From Poindextera sp965277425 (GTDB lineage Bacteria; Pseudomonadota; Alphaproteobacteria; Caulobacterales; Caulobacteraceae): a stretch of DNA of 64,000 bases. The stretch lies in assembly GCA_965277425.1 (NCBI GenBank), contig CBDICR010000006.1, positions 744,001 to 808,000 on the forward strand. The letters are read 5' to 3'. Positions within the stretch are counted from its first letter, which is position 1. Every line of letters begins with the position of its first letter. The translations under genes and the position numbers were made by a program. Positions 27,156-35,238 of this stretch are shown here, piece after piece. The notes below the pieces were generated by a model. The model did not search any database and was not told where the DNA came from. It saw only the letters and a list, made by a program, of their open reading frames with translations.

Positions 27156-28352
27156 ATGAGCTTCCGCACCCTCGATCAGGTCGATCTCCGCGGCAAGCGC
27201 GCCCTGGTGCGGGTCGATTTCAACGTCCCGATGCAGGACGGCAAGATCACCGACGACACGCGCCTGCGCATGGCGCTCCCGACCATAGCGTTGCTGCGCA
27301 AGGCCGGCGCCAAGGTCATATTGATCAGCCACTTCGACCGGCCGAAGGGCAAGCGCGTGCCCTCGATGAGCCTGAAACCCATCGTCGAGCCGCTGTCGAA
27401 ACTGATCGGGAGCGAGATCGCCTTCGCCGACGACTGTATTGGCGAGACCGCCGAGCGCGCGGTCGGCTACCTCAAGCCCGGCGGCGTGCTGCTCTTGGAA
27501 AACCTGCGCTATCACGCTGGCGAGGAGGCCAATGACGAGGGCTTCGCCAAGAAGTTGGCGGTGCTTGGCGACATCTATGTCAACGACGCCTTTTCCGCCT
27601 CGCACCGGGCGCACGCCTCGATCGAGGCCATAGCGCACCTTTTGCCATCCTATGCCGGCGAGGACATGCGCCGCGAGCTGGCGGCGCTCGACCGCGCCCT
27701 CGGCCATCCGCAGCGGCCGGTGATGGGCATTGTCGGCGGCTCGAAGGTCTCGACCAAGATCGAGCTCCTGAACCACCTGGTCGGCAAGCTGGACAAGCTG
27801 GCCATCGGCGGCGGCATGGCCAACACCTTTCTCTATGCGCAAGGCTGGGAGGTCGGCGCCTCCTATTGCGAGAAGGATCTGGCCGACGAGGCGCGCGGCA
27901 TCGTCCGCAACGCCGGGCGCAATCACTGCGAACTTTTGCTGCCCATCGACATCGTCGTCGGCGAGCAGGCCCAGCCGGGCGCCGCGGCGCGTGTCCGCGG
28001 CCTGGGCGAACTCGACGAGCACGAGCGCATTCTCGACGCCGGGCCCGAGACGGTCGCGCGGTTGAACCACGCCATGGACGCCTCGAAGACCCTGATCTGG
28101 AACGGTCCGCTCGGCGTGTTCGAAGTGCCGCCATTCGACAAGGGGACCTTGACCGCCGCGCACCACGCCGCCGAACTGGCCAAGTCCGGCAAGCTGGTGG
28201 CGGTGGCCGGCGGCGGTGATACGGTGTCGGCCTTGAACGCGGCCGGCGTCTGCGGCGACTTCACCTTCGTCTCGACCGCCGGCGGCGCGTTTCTTGAATG
28301 GATGGAAGGGCGGACGCTGCCAGGCGTGGCGGCGCTTCAAGCCTCGAAATAG
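27156..28352 (+). CDS. pgk: Phosphoglycerate kinase
   Basis: 398 aa. Starts MSFRTLDQVDLRGKRALVRVDFNVPMQDGKI (substrate loop), then LISHFDRPKGK, ENLRYHAGEEAND, NDAFSASHRAHAS, MGIVGGSKVSTKI, and the nucleotide site NGPLGVFEV...VAGGGDT. Full length. ATG 27156 replaces a slightly longer frame that starts inside gap. The end is 29 nt before the class II aldolase start. Confidence 0.97.
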   Translation: MSFRTLDQVDLRGKRALVRVDFNVPMQDGKITDDTRLRMALPTIALLRKAGAKVILISHFDRPKGKRVPSMSLKPIVEPLSKLIGSEIAFADDCIGETAERAVGYLKPGGVLLLENLRYHAGEEANDEGFAKKLAVLGDIYVNDAFSASHRAHASIEAIAHLLPSYAGEDMRRELAALDRALGHPQRPVMGIVGGSKVSTKIELLNHLVGKLDKLAIGGGMANTFLYAQGWEVGASYCEKDLADEARGIVRNAGRNHCELLLPIDIVVGEQAQPGAAARVRGLGELDEHERILDAGPETVARLNHAMDASKTLIWNGPLGVFEVPPFDKGTLTAAHHAAELAKSGKLVAVAGGGDTVSALNAAGVCGDFTFVSTAGGAFLEWMEGRTLPGVAALQASK

Positions 28353-28381
28353 AGGCTGACAGAGGACGAGGGACGAAGGAT

Positions 28382-29467
28382 TTGGCGCGGATCACGCTGA
28401 GGCAGCTACTCGATCATGCCGCCGAGCACGGCTACGGCGTGCCGGCGTTCAATATCAACAATATGGAGCAGGGACTGGCGATCATGGCGGCGGCCGACGC
28501 GGTCAGCGCGCCGGTGATCATCCAGGCCAGCCGCGGCGCGCGCGCCTATGCCCATGACATCATGCTGGCCAGGATGATCGACGCCCTGGTTGAGATCTGG
28601 CCGCATATTCCGGTCTGCATGCACCAGGACCACGGCGACTGCGAAGCCACCTGCGCCACCGCCATACAGCACGGTTTCACCTCGGTGATGATGGACGGCT
28701 CGCTGAAGGCCGACGGCAAGACCCCCGCGCCCTACGACTACAATGTCGCCATCACCCGCAAGGTGGTGGAGATGGCCCATTGGGCCGGCGTCTCCGTCGA
28801 AGGCGAGCTTGGCGTGCTCGGCTCCCTTGAAAGCGGCATGGGCGAGATGGAGGACGGCCACGGCGCCGAGGGCGTGCTCGGCCACGATCAGCTGCTCACC
28901 GATCCGGACCAGGCCGTGGACTTCGTGCGCCGGACCGAGGTCGACGCGCTGGCCATCGCCATGGGCGCCTCGCACGGGGCCTACAAGTTCAGCCGCAAGC
29001 CGGACGGCGCGGTATTGGCCATGTCGGTGATCGAGGAAATCCATCGCCGGCTGCCCAACACCCACCTGGTCATGCACGGCTCGTCCTCGGTGCCGCAGGA
29101 GCTTCAGGATGTGATCAACGCCCATGGCGGCGAGATGCCCCAGACCTGGGGCGTGCCGGTTGAGGAGATTCAGCGCGGCATCCGCAACGGCGTGCGCAAG
29201 ATCAACATCGACACCGACAACCGCATGGCCATGACCGGCCAGATCCGCCGGGTGCTCAAGCAAAATCCCGCCGAGTTCGATCCGCGCAAATATCTCAAGC
29301 CCGCCATGGAGGCGATGCAGGCCGTCTGCCAGCAAAAATTCGAAGCGTTTGGAACCGCCGGCCATGCCGCGCGCATTAAGGTCCTGCCGACCGCGTCCAT
29401 GGCCAAACGCTATGTTTCGGGTGAGCTTTCACCGACCTTCGGGCGTATCCTGGAACCGGTCGGCTAG
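28382..29467 (+). CDS. fba: Fructose-bisphosphate aldolase, class II (zinc-dependent)
   Basis: 361 aa. ARITLRQLLDHAAEHGYGVPAFNINNMEQ start; zinc ligands in CMHQDHGDCEAT and HGAEGVLGHDQ, and VMHGSSSVPQ; phosphate loop near the C-terminus NIDTDNRMAMTG. The start is TTG 28382, giving the family-typical (M)ARITLRQ; the only upstream ATG in frame (28298) lies inside pgk. A GAAGGA stretch immediately precedes it. Immediately followed by an unrelated class I aldolase (17 nt). Confidence 0.94.
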   Translation: MARITLRQLLDHAAEHGYGVPAFNINNMEQGLAIMAAADAVSAPVIIQASRGARAYAHDIMLARMIDALVEIWPHIPVCMHQDHGDCEATCATAIQHGFTSVMMDGSLKADGKTPAPYDYNVAITRKVVEMAHWAGVSVEGELGVLGSLESGMGEMEDGHGAEGVLGHDQLLTDPDQAVDFVRRTEVDALAIAMGASHGAYKFSRKPDGAVLAMSVIEEIHRRLPNTHLVMHGSSSVPQELQDVINAHGGEMPQTWGVPVEEIQRGIRNGVRKINIDTDNRMAMTGQIRRVLKQNPAEFDPRKYLKPAMEAMQAVCQQKFEAFGTAGHAARIKVLPTASMAKRYVSGELSPTFGRILEPVG

Positions 29468-29484
29468 GACGGACAGACAAGACG

Positions 29485-30504
29485 ATGGATCTCGCAGCCC
29501 TGCACGCAACCGCGGAAAAAATGGTCACGCCCGGCAAGGGGCTGCTGGCCGCCGACGAGTCCACCCCGACCATTCAGAAGCGCTTCGACGCCATCGGGGT
29601 CGAGAACACCGAAGACAACCGCCGCGACTATCGCGAGTTCATGTTCCGCAGCGCCGAGGCCATGCGCCATATCTCCGGCGTCATCCTCTTCCGCGAGACC
29701 CTCTACCAGGACGCCGCGGACGGAACGCCCCTGGTGGCGCTGATCGAGGCCGCCGGCGCCCTGGCCGGGATCAAGGTCGACGAGGGCGCCAAGCCGATGG
29801 CGGGATTTCCCGGCGAAACCCTGACCGAGGGGATGGACGGCCTTTCCGAGCAACTGGCTAAGGACTACGAACGCGGCGCCCGGTTCGCCAAGTGGCGCGC
29901 GGTGATCACCATCGGCGATGGCCTGCCGAGCTGGGGCTCGGTCCGCGCCAATGCCCATGCGCTCGCCCGCTACGCCGCGACCTGTCAGGCGCGCGGCCTG
30001 ACCCCCATCGTCGAGCCGGAAGTGCTGATGGACGGCGCCCACGACATCGAGGCCTGCGAACGGGTCACGCGCCAGGTTCTGCAGACGGTGTTCAACGAGC
30101 TGAACGAGCAGCGCGTCGCCCTGGAGGGCATGATCCTCAAACCCAACATGGTCGTCTCCGGCCAGGATTGCCCGGTCCAGGCTCCGGTCGAGGAGGTCGC
30201 CCGGCGCACCATCGCGACCTTGAAGGCCTGTGTGCCGGCCGCCGTGCCGGGCATCGCCTTCCTGTCCGGCGGCCAGAACGACGAGGAGGCCACCGCCCAT
30301 CTCGACGCCATGAACAGGATCGGCGCCCTGCCCTGGGCGCTCACCTTTTCCTACGGACGGGCGCTGCAGCAGGCGCCGCAGGCCGCCTGGGCCGGAAACC
30401 CGCAGAACGTTCCGGCGGCCCAGCGCGCCTTCGCCCACCGCGCCCGCATGAACAGCCTGGCCAGCCGGGGCCAATGGGAAGGCGCGCTCGAGCGCGCCGC
30501 CTGA
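29485..30504 (+). CDS. Fructose-bisphosphate aldolase, class I (Schiff-base)
   Basis: 339 aa of the animal-type class I family. LLAADESTPTIQKRF near residue 25, GVILFRETLYQ near 70, IVEPEVLMDG near 172, the Schiff-base lysine in LEGMILKPNMVVSG near 217, and the C-terminal FSYGRALQQAPQAAWAG. Same reaction as the class II enzyme just upstream but metal-independent and of unrelated fold. The same operon therefore encodes both mechanisms. Confidence 0.95.
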   Translation: MDLAALHATAEKMVTPGKGLLAADESTPTIQKRFDAIGVENTEDNRRDYREFMFRSAEAMRHISGVILFRETLYQDAADGTPLVALIEAAGALAGIKVDEGAKPMAGFPGETLTEGMDGLSEQLAKDYERGARFAKWRAVITIGDGLPSWGSVRANAHALARYAATCQARGLTPIVEPEVLMDGAHDIEACERVTRQVLQTVFNELNEQRVALEGMILKPNMVVSGQDCPVQAPVEEVARRTIATLKACVPAAVPGIAFLSGGQNDEEATAHLDAMNRIGALPWALTFSYGRALQQAPQAAWAGNPQNVPAAQRAFAHRARMNSLASRGQWEGALERAA

Positions 30505-30506
30505 GC

Positions 30507-31145
30507 GTGGCCGCCTGCAGCCTCTATCTGATCACCCCGCCCGTTCTCGACGACCTGGCGGCCTTTGCCGAGACGCTGGCGCGCGCGCTGGACGCCGGCG
30601 ACGTCCAGGCCCTGCAGATCCGGCTGAAGGGCGCGTCCGACGAGGCCATCGCCAAGGCGTGCGAGACCCTGCTGCCGATCGCACAGAGCCGCGGCGTCGC
30701 CGCCATCATGAACGACCGGCCCGACCTCGCCGCCCGCTTCGGCTGTGACGGCGTCCATATCGGCCAGGAGGACGCCACCTATGCCCAGGCCCGTGGGGCG
30801 GTCGGCGCGGACCGTGTTGTCGGCGTCACCTGCCACGACAGCCGCCACCTGGCCATGGACGCCGCCGAGGCCGGCGCCAACTATGTCGCCTTCGGCGCCT
30901 TTTTCGACACCGTGACCAAGGCGGCCACGGCGCGGCCCGATCTGGACATCCTCACCGACTGGCAGGAGATCATGCAGATCCCCTGCGTCGCCATCGGCGG
31001 AATCACGGTCGAAAACTGCGCGCCCCTGATCGCGGCCGGCGCGGATTTCCTGGCGGTTTCATCGGGGGTCTGGGACCATGCGGTCGGTCCGGCGGCGGCG
31101 GTGCGGGCCTTCAACGCCGCCTTCGCCGTGGCGCGCGCCGCTTAA
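30507..31145 (+). CDS. thiE: Thiamine-phosphate synthase
   Basis: 212 aa. Couples HMP-PP with thiazole phosphate. Motifs: LYLITPPVL, ALQIRLKGASD, IMNDRPDLAARFGCDGVHIGQED, VVGVTCHDSRHLAMDAAEAGANYVAFGAFF, PCVAIGGITVENCAPLIAAGADFLAV. GTG 30507 starts 2 nt after the class I aldolase stop with no clear ribosome site, so it is probably translated by coupling. Its position in the glycolytic block fits supply of ThDP to transketolase, but this is only suggestive. Confidence 0.93.
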   Translation: MAACSLYLITPPVLDDLAAFAETLARALDAGDVQALQIRLKGASDEAIAKACETLLPIAQSRGVAAIMNDRPDLAARFGCDGVHIGQEDATYAQARGAVGADRVVGVTCHDSRHLAMDAAEAGANYVAFGAFFDTVTKAATARPDLDILTDWQEIMQIPCVAIGGITVENCAPLIAAGADFLAVSSGVWDHAVGPAAAVRAFNAAFAVARAA

Positions 31146-31175
31146 GCCTAAACACCCCGGCCGCGCGATCCGACG

Positions 31176-31191
31176 CCTCTGGCCGCCCGCC
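31176..31191 (+). repeat. 16-bp direct repeat flanking the IS (left copy)
   Basis: CCTCTGGCCGCCCGCC at 31176-31191 is identical to 32561-32576 at the other end of the IS and directly abuts its left terminus. Read as the target-site duplication. Confidence 0.75.
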
Positions 31192-31251
31192 TGTCGCTAG
31201 CGCGTAAAGATGTCCGGTTTTGGTAGCGCGTGATCTGTCCGCTCGTTCTTG

Positions 31252-31281
31252 TTTTGCTCCGGGGCATGCCCCGGAGCAAAA
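31252..31281. terminator. Perfect palindrome with T tract downstream of the transposase gene
   Basis: TTTTGCTCCGGGGC (31252-31265) and GCCCCGGAGCAAAA (31268-31281) form a 14-bp stem with a 2-nt centre. It lies just after the transposase stop (minus sense) and works as a terminator in either direction. Confidence 0.7.
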
Positions 31282-31301
31282 ACGGCCGTTTGTGGAGCGT
31301 G

Positions 31302-32480
31302 TCACGCGGCCTTGTCCTTGTGGTCTTGGATGGCGCCGTCGGCGTCGTAGTCGGCGAGCCGATGGGGTCCCCAGAAGATGGCGATGCAGCCGTCGGGGTA
31401 TTCGTGGACCCGGACGCTGGTCTTGACGAAATGGGGTCTGAGCCGGCTGGGCGGCAGCTGCAGGCGCAGGGTCTTCCACCTGACGGTGTTGTCGTTGCCG
31501 ACGGTGCGCTCTTCCTGGACGCAGAGGATTTCGCGCGCCAGGCCGGCGTGATCGGCCACGAAGCCCGAGCCCTCCTGCTCGGCCGGGACGGCGAAACGGG
31601 CGTTGTGCTCGCCGATATAGGTCTCGGCGAGCCAACGATTGGCGGCGTCGACGCCGGTGATGCCGGCCAGGGCCAGTTCCTTGGGCAGGCGGTCCTGAAG
31701 GGTGAGGAAGGCTCGCTCCGAGCGTCCGCGCGCCTGGGGCGAATAGGCGGCGATGTGCTCGATGCCGAGCTGGGCCAGGGCCCGGCCGACCTGGGTCAGC
31801 GCCGTCCTGGAGACCTTGCCGCCGGCCTCGGGTGTGAAGAAATAGTGGCTGCCACGGTCGGTGTAGAGCGAGCAGAACAGCCCATGGCGTTCGATCACCT
31901 CGCTCAGGCCGCGAAAGGTGGAGACCGTGCCCTCCTCGTCGACCAGGAAGGCCGAATAGATGGCGCTGGTGGCGTCATCCAGGGTGACCACCAGATCGTA
32001 CTTGCGCCCGTCGCCCGGCAGCCAGGCGTGCATCGAGGCGTCCTGGTGCAGCATCATGCCAACCATCGGCCGCCTGGGCCGCTTCTTGCGGTGCGCCGAG
32101 CGCTTCGGCGCCGCCCGGACCAACCCCGACCGTTGCAGCCAGACCTTGGTCACCGTGTAGCCCAGCTTGTAGGCGTGCCGCTTCACCAACTGCTCGTGGA
32201 AATGCTGCACCGTGAAGTCGCCATAGTGCGCCCGATACAGCCCCAGCATTCGCTCAATCTCCGCCTTCGCCGCGCGCCGGCTCGATGGCCGCAAGCGACG
32301 ATCGGCCAAGCCGGCCGGCCCTTCGTCGTGCAGCCGGTCGCGCCAGCGCCGGAACGTCCGCTCGCTGATCCCCAACATCTCCGCCGCCGCCTCCTGGCCA
32401 AGCTCGCCCCGCTCATGGCGATCCAACAGCTCCTCAAACCGCATCCTGCGTATGCTCTCGTTGATCCGCGCCCGGTCCAT
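31302..32480 (-). CDS. IS transposase, DDE type (ISNCY family)
   Basis: 392 aa. N-terminal helix-turn-helix (residues 28-50, AAAEMLGISERTFRRWRDRL), a second helical region, and an integrase-like core with acidic residues at D147 (LHQDASMHAW), D208 (LYTDRGSHYFF) and E255 (QARGRSERAF), giving DD(46)E. The VVTLDDATSAIYSAFLV stretch is characteristic of transposases annotated ISNCY. No frameshift or stop: the gene appears intact. Not related to the flanking housekeeping genes. Confidence 0.9.
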   Translation of the reverse strand: MDRARINESIRRMRFEELLDRHERGELGQEAAAEMLGISERTFRRWRDRLHDEGPAGLADRRLRPSSRRAAKAEIERMLGLYRAHYGDFTVQHFHEQLVKRHAYKLGYTVTKVWLQRSGLVRAAPKRSAHRKKRPRRPMVGMMLHQDASMHAWLPGDGRKYDLVVTLDDATSAIYSAFLVDEEGTVSTFRGLSEVIERHGLFCSLYTDRGSHYFFTPEAGGKVSRTALTQVGRALAQLGIEHIAAYSPQARGRSERAFLTLQDRLPKELALAGITGVDAANRWLAETYIGEHNARFAVPAEQEGSGFVADHAGLAREILCVQEERTVGNDNTVRWKTLRLQLPPSRLRPHFVKTSVRVHEYPDGCIAIFWGPHRLADYDADGAIQDHKDKAA

Positions 32481-32560
32481 TCCAGCCCCTCATTCCAGAG
32501 GCGAAAGAAACCGGACACTTCACGAGCTACAAACTCCGGACAGATCACGAGCTAGCCACA

Positions 32561-32576
32561 CCTCTGGCCGCCCGCC
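32561..32576 (+). repeat. 16-bp direct repeat flanking the IS (right copy)
   Basis: Identical to 31176-31191 and directly abutting the right IS end. Removing the IS and one copy would restore an uninterrupted thiE-efp intergenic region. Confidence 0.75.
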
Positions 32577-32643
32577 TTGCCTTCGCGAGGCGCGCTCGAT
32601 AGGGTCCGCGCCCTCAAACCCGCCCCGAAAAAGACCCCTGCGC

Positions 32644-33210
32644 ATGAAGATCAATGGCAACGCCATCAAGCCCGGCAATGTGATCGAGCACGAGAAAAGC
32701 CTGTGGGTCGCGGTGAAGACCGCTCACGTCAAACCCGGCAAGGGCGGCGCCTTCGCCCAGGTCGAGCTGAAGAACCTCTTGGACGGCCGCAAGCTGAACG
32801 AACGTTTCCGCTCCTCCGACACGGTCGAGCGGGTGACGCTCGAGCAGAAGGAATTCCAGTTCCTCTATGCCCAGGACGAGATGCTGGTCTTCATGGACGC
32901 CAAGACCTACGAGCAGATCGAACTGCACAAGGATTTCGTCGGCGAAGAGCGCATCCAGTTCCTGCAGGACGGCATGGAGGTGACGGTGGAGTTCCACGAG
33001 GAGCGTCCCATCGGCATCGAGCTGCCGGACACCGTCGTGCTCGAGATCGTCGAGGCCGACGGCGTGGTCAAGGGCCAGACCGCGTCCTCGTCCTACAAGC
33101 CCGCCAAGGCGTCGAACGGCATGCGCATCATGATCCCCCCCTATATGGGCACGGGCGAGCGAGTGCTGGTTTCCACGGAGACGGGCGAATACATGCGCCG
33201 CGCGGACTGA
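32644..33210 (+). CDS. efp: Translation elongation factor P
   Basis: 188 aa, three-domain size. Starts MKINGNAIKPGNVIEHEKSLWVAVKTAHVKPGKGGAF; the loop KPGKGGAF carries the lysine (about residue 34) that is beta-lysylated where EpmA/EpmB exist. C-terminal domain includes EERPIGIELPDTVVLEIVEA and MIPPYMGTGERVLVSTETGEYMRRA. EF-P rescues ribosomes at polyproline, relevant to the Pro-rich TolA and YbgF. The IS upstream may have changed its promoter. Confidence 0.97.
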   Translation: MKINGNAIKPGNVIEHEKSLWVAVKTAHVKPGKGGAFAQVELKNLLDGRKLNERFRSSDTVERVTLEQKEFQFLYAQDEMLVFMDAKTYEQIELHKDFVGEERIQFLQDGMEVTVEFHEERPIGIELPDTVVLEIVEADGVVKGQTASSSYKPAKASNGMRIMIPPYMGTGERVLVSTETGEYMRRAD

Positions 33211-33214
33211 CCGC

Positions 33215-34009
33215 GTGACCACGCCCTCCGCCCTCATCAAGGTGATGTCCGACGCCGTGCGCAAGGCCGCGCGCGGCCTGACCCGCGACTTCGGCGAGGT
33301 GGCCGAGCTGCAGGTCTCCAAGAAGGGGCCCGCCGACTACGTTTCAGCCGCCGACATCAAGTCCGAGCAGGTGATGTTCGAGGCCCTGGCCGCGGCCCGG
33401 CCCGGCTACGGCTTCCTCGGCGAGGAGCGCGGCCTGATCCCCGGCACCGACAAGACCCATACCTGGATCGTCGATCCGCTCGACGGCACCACCAACTTCC
33501 TGCACGCCATTCCGCACTTCGCCGTCACCGTGGCCCTGGAGCGCGAGGGCCAGATCGTCGCCGGCGTCACCTACAACCCGATCACCAACGAGCACTTCTG
33601 GACCGAGAAGGGACGCGGCGCCTTCCTGAACGACAAGCGCATCCGCGTCGCGGCGCGCCGCGACCTGGGCGAGTGCGTGCTGGCCACCGGCATCCCCTTC
33701 ATGGGCGTTCCCGGCCATGCGGCCCTGCTGAAGGAGCTGCACCAGATCACCAACCGCGTCTCCGGCGTTCGTCGCTTCGGCTCGGCCTCGCTCGATCTCG
33801 CCTTCGTCGCGGCCGGCCGGTTCGACGGCTATTGGGAGCGCGGGCCGAGCAAGTGGGACGTGGCGGCAGGCACGCTGCTGGTCACCGAGGCCGGCGGCAT
33901 GGTCAGCGACGCCGACGGCGGCGGCGATCCGCTGAACACCCACTCGATCCTCGCCGCCAACGCCGAGCTGCACCCGCTGATCCTGCAAAGGCTCAAGGCG
34001 GCGGCTTAG
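33215..34009 (+). CDS. suhB: Inositol-1-monophosphatase family protein
   Basis: 264 aa. Metal and phosphate motifs: EERGLIPGTDKTHTWIVDPLDGTTNFLHAIPHF (DPLDGT near 90) and ERGPSKWDVAAGTLLVTEAGG (WDxAAG near 215). SuhB-like proteins hydrolyse inositol phosphates and in enteric bacteria also act in rRNA transcription. GTG 33215 lies 4 nt after efp; efp-suhB is one unit. Confidence 0.92.
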   Translation: MTTPSALIKVMSDAVRKAARGLTRDFGEVAELQVSKKGPADYVSAADIKSEQVMFEALAAARPGYGFLGEERGLIPGTDKTHTWIVDPLDGTTNFLHAIPHFAVTVALEREGQIVAGVTYNPITNEHFWTEKGRGAFLNDKRIRVAARRDLGECVLATGIPFMGVPGHAALLKELHQITNRVSGVRRFGSASLDLAFVAAGRFDGYWERGPSKWDVAAGTLLVTEAGGMVSDADGGGDPLNTHSILAANAELHPLILQRLKAAA

Positions 34010-34083
34010 GTAGCCGCCTTGCCTAGACGCGGCTTCGTCGTGTATAGCCGCCCACCTTTCCGATCAAACCGGCGCCCGAGACG

Positions 34084-34308
34084 ATGAAACAGGACACCCA
34101 TCCCGACTATCACTTCATCACCGTGGTGATGACCGACGGGACCAGCTATCGGACGCGCTCGACCTACGGCAAGCCGGACGCGACGCTGAACCTGGACATC
34201 GATCCGAAGACCCATCCGGCCTGGACCGGCGGCAACCAGGCCCTGCTCGATCGCGGCGGCCGTGTGTCGCGCTTCAATTCGAAGTACGGCGGCTTCATGA
34301 AGAAGTAG
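34084..34308 (+). CDS. rpmE: Large-subunit ribosomal protein L31
   Basis: 74 aa. MKQDTHPDYHFITVVMTDGTSYRTRSTYG then GGRVSRFNSKYGGFMKK. There is no cysteine at all, so the zinc ribbon of many L31 proteins is missing; this is the zinc-independent form, normal for the group. Stand-alone between suhB and the convergent DUF1465 gene. Confidence 0.95.
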   Translation: MKQDTHPDYHFITVVMTDGTSYRTRSTYGKPDATLNLDIDPKTHPAWTGGNQALLDRGGRVSRFNSKYGGFMKK

Positions 34309-34321
34309 GCTCGAGCTTAGC

Positions 34322-34840
34322 TCAGCGGCCGAAGGCCGCCTGCAGCTTCTCGAGTTGGGACAGGACCGGGTGCGGCTGTTCGCTCTCGCCCGCATCCAGG
34401 TACATGCGCCGGTCCAGGTGCAGGACGCGCTCATAGAGCCGTTCGGAACGACCCAGCAGCCCTTGCAACCCGCTCGGCAGGCTCGTCGCCGCTTCGCCGG
34501 ACAGGGCGCGTTCGCCGCCAAGCCGGTAACGGGCGTCGCAGGCCTTCAGCGGATCCATCTCGCCTTCGCGCACCGCCCGCTGCACCAGGAGCCAGGACGC
34601 CATCTGCATCAGCCGCGTGGTCAGCCGCATGCTTTCGCTGGCGTAGCCAAGCGCGGCGCGGCGATCGAGCGACTTCGATTCCTGACGCCCCGGGCCGTCG
34701 AGATAGGTCGCGGTCTCTTCGACCAGCGTCATGCCTTCCTGAAAGGTGCGGTCGAACAGCTCCGACTGGGCGAAGTCCTTGACCACGCCCGCACGCCACC
34801 GGCCCGCTTCGGGCGAGGGCGCTGCACCCCATTCGCTCAT
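34322..34840 (-). CDS. DUF1465 family protein
   Basis: 172 aa, helical. Matches the alphaproteobacterial DUF1465 pattern: LFDRTFQEGMTLVEETATYLDGPGRQESKSLDR, ALGYASESMRLTTRLMQMASWLLVQRAVREGEM, then a helical C-terminus (RSERLYERVLHLDRRMYLD). Function is not established in the family to my knowledge. Convergent with rpmE, 13 nt apart. Confidence 0.85.
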   Translation of the reverse strand: MSEWGAAPSPEAGRWRAGVVKDFAQSELFDRTFQEGMTLVEETATYLDGPGRQESKSLDRRAALGYASESMRLTTRLMQMASWLLVQRAVREGEMDPLKACDARYRLGGERALSGEAATSLPSGLQGLLGRSERLYERVLHLDRRMYLDAGESEQPHPVLSQLEKLQAAFGR

Positions 34841-34948
34841 ATCTTGGGCCTCTCGCAGGCTAATCGGGAAACGTCACGCCACGGAATGGGGAACTGCAAC
34901 CCCCATGCCAAGACGCGAGCGAACGACCAGGCTACGCCGTCTAGGTTT

Positions 34949-35149
34949 CTATCGTTTGAAGAAGGCGTCCGCCGCGGCGCGCTTGGCCTGCTTTTGCACA
35001 AGATGCGCACGGGTGCGTTCGATTTCGGCCTGCAGGTGTTCGATCCGTTCGTTCAACTCCTCGACCGCATAGGGATCGAGATCCTCGCGGAAGGCCTCGA
35101 TCAGGGCCTGGCCGCGCGCTTTGCGCGCCGGCGGCGGTTCTTCCATCAT
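34949..35149 (-). CDS. DUF1192 family small protein
   Basis: 66 aa: MMEEPPPARKARGQALIEAFREDLDPYAVEELNERI, then a coiled coil EHLQAEIERTRAHLVQKQAKRAAADAFFKR. Charged, single helix. It is a conserved alphaproteobacterial small protein of unknown role. Upstream of the MM start the frame continues but lacks conservation and has no better ribosome site. Divergent from the quinone oxidoreductase gene. Confidence 0.8.
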   Translation of the reverse strand: MMEEPPPARKARGQALIEAFREDLDPYAVEELNERIEHLQAEIERTRAHLVQKQAKRAAADAFFKR

Positions 35150-35238
35150 CAACCCGGCCTTCTTGTCTGTTGCTCGGCGGTGATTGTCGTCTATCTGACC
35201 TTTCGTGGCCGAATGACGCAAGCCTTGGGAGCCGGATC

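Larger units (their letters stand above)
31192..32560. mobile_element. Insertion sequence, about 1369 bp (ISNCY / IS1202-like)
   Basis: Ends are TGTCGCTAGCGCG on the left and, on the opposite strand, TGTGGCTAGCTCG on the right. Each end carries a second subterminal copy of the TAGC(G/T)CGTGA..TGTCCG motif about 28 bp inside, probably transposase binding sites. It is flanked by a perfect 16-bp direct repeat. Encodes one DDE transposase. Inserted between thiE and efp, 83 bp before the efp ATG. Confidence 0.8.

Noticed and set aside
24272..27169. 965-codon minus-strand open frame across tkt and gap
   Set aside because: It is antisense to two firm genes; its low-complexity His/Arg/Gly-rich product has no homology pattern, as expected of a shadow in very GC-rich DNA.
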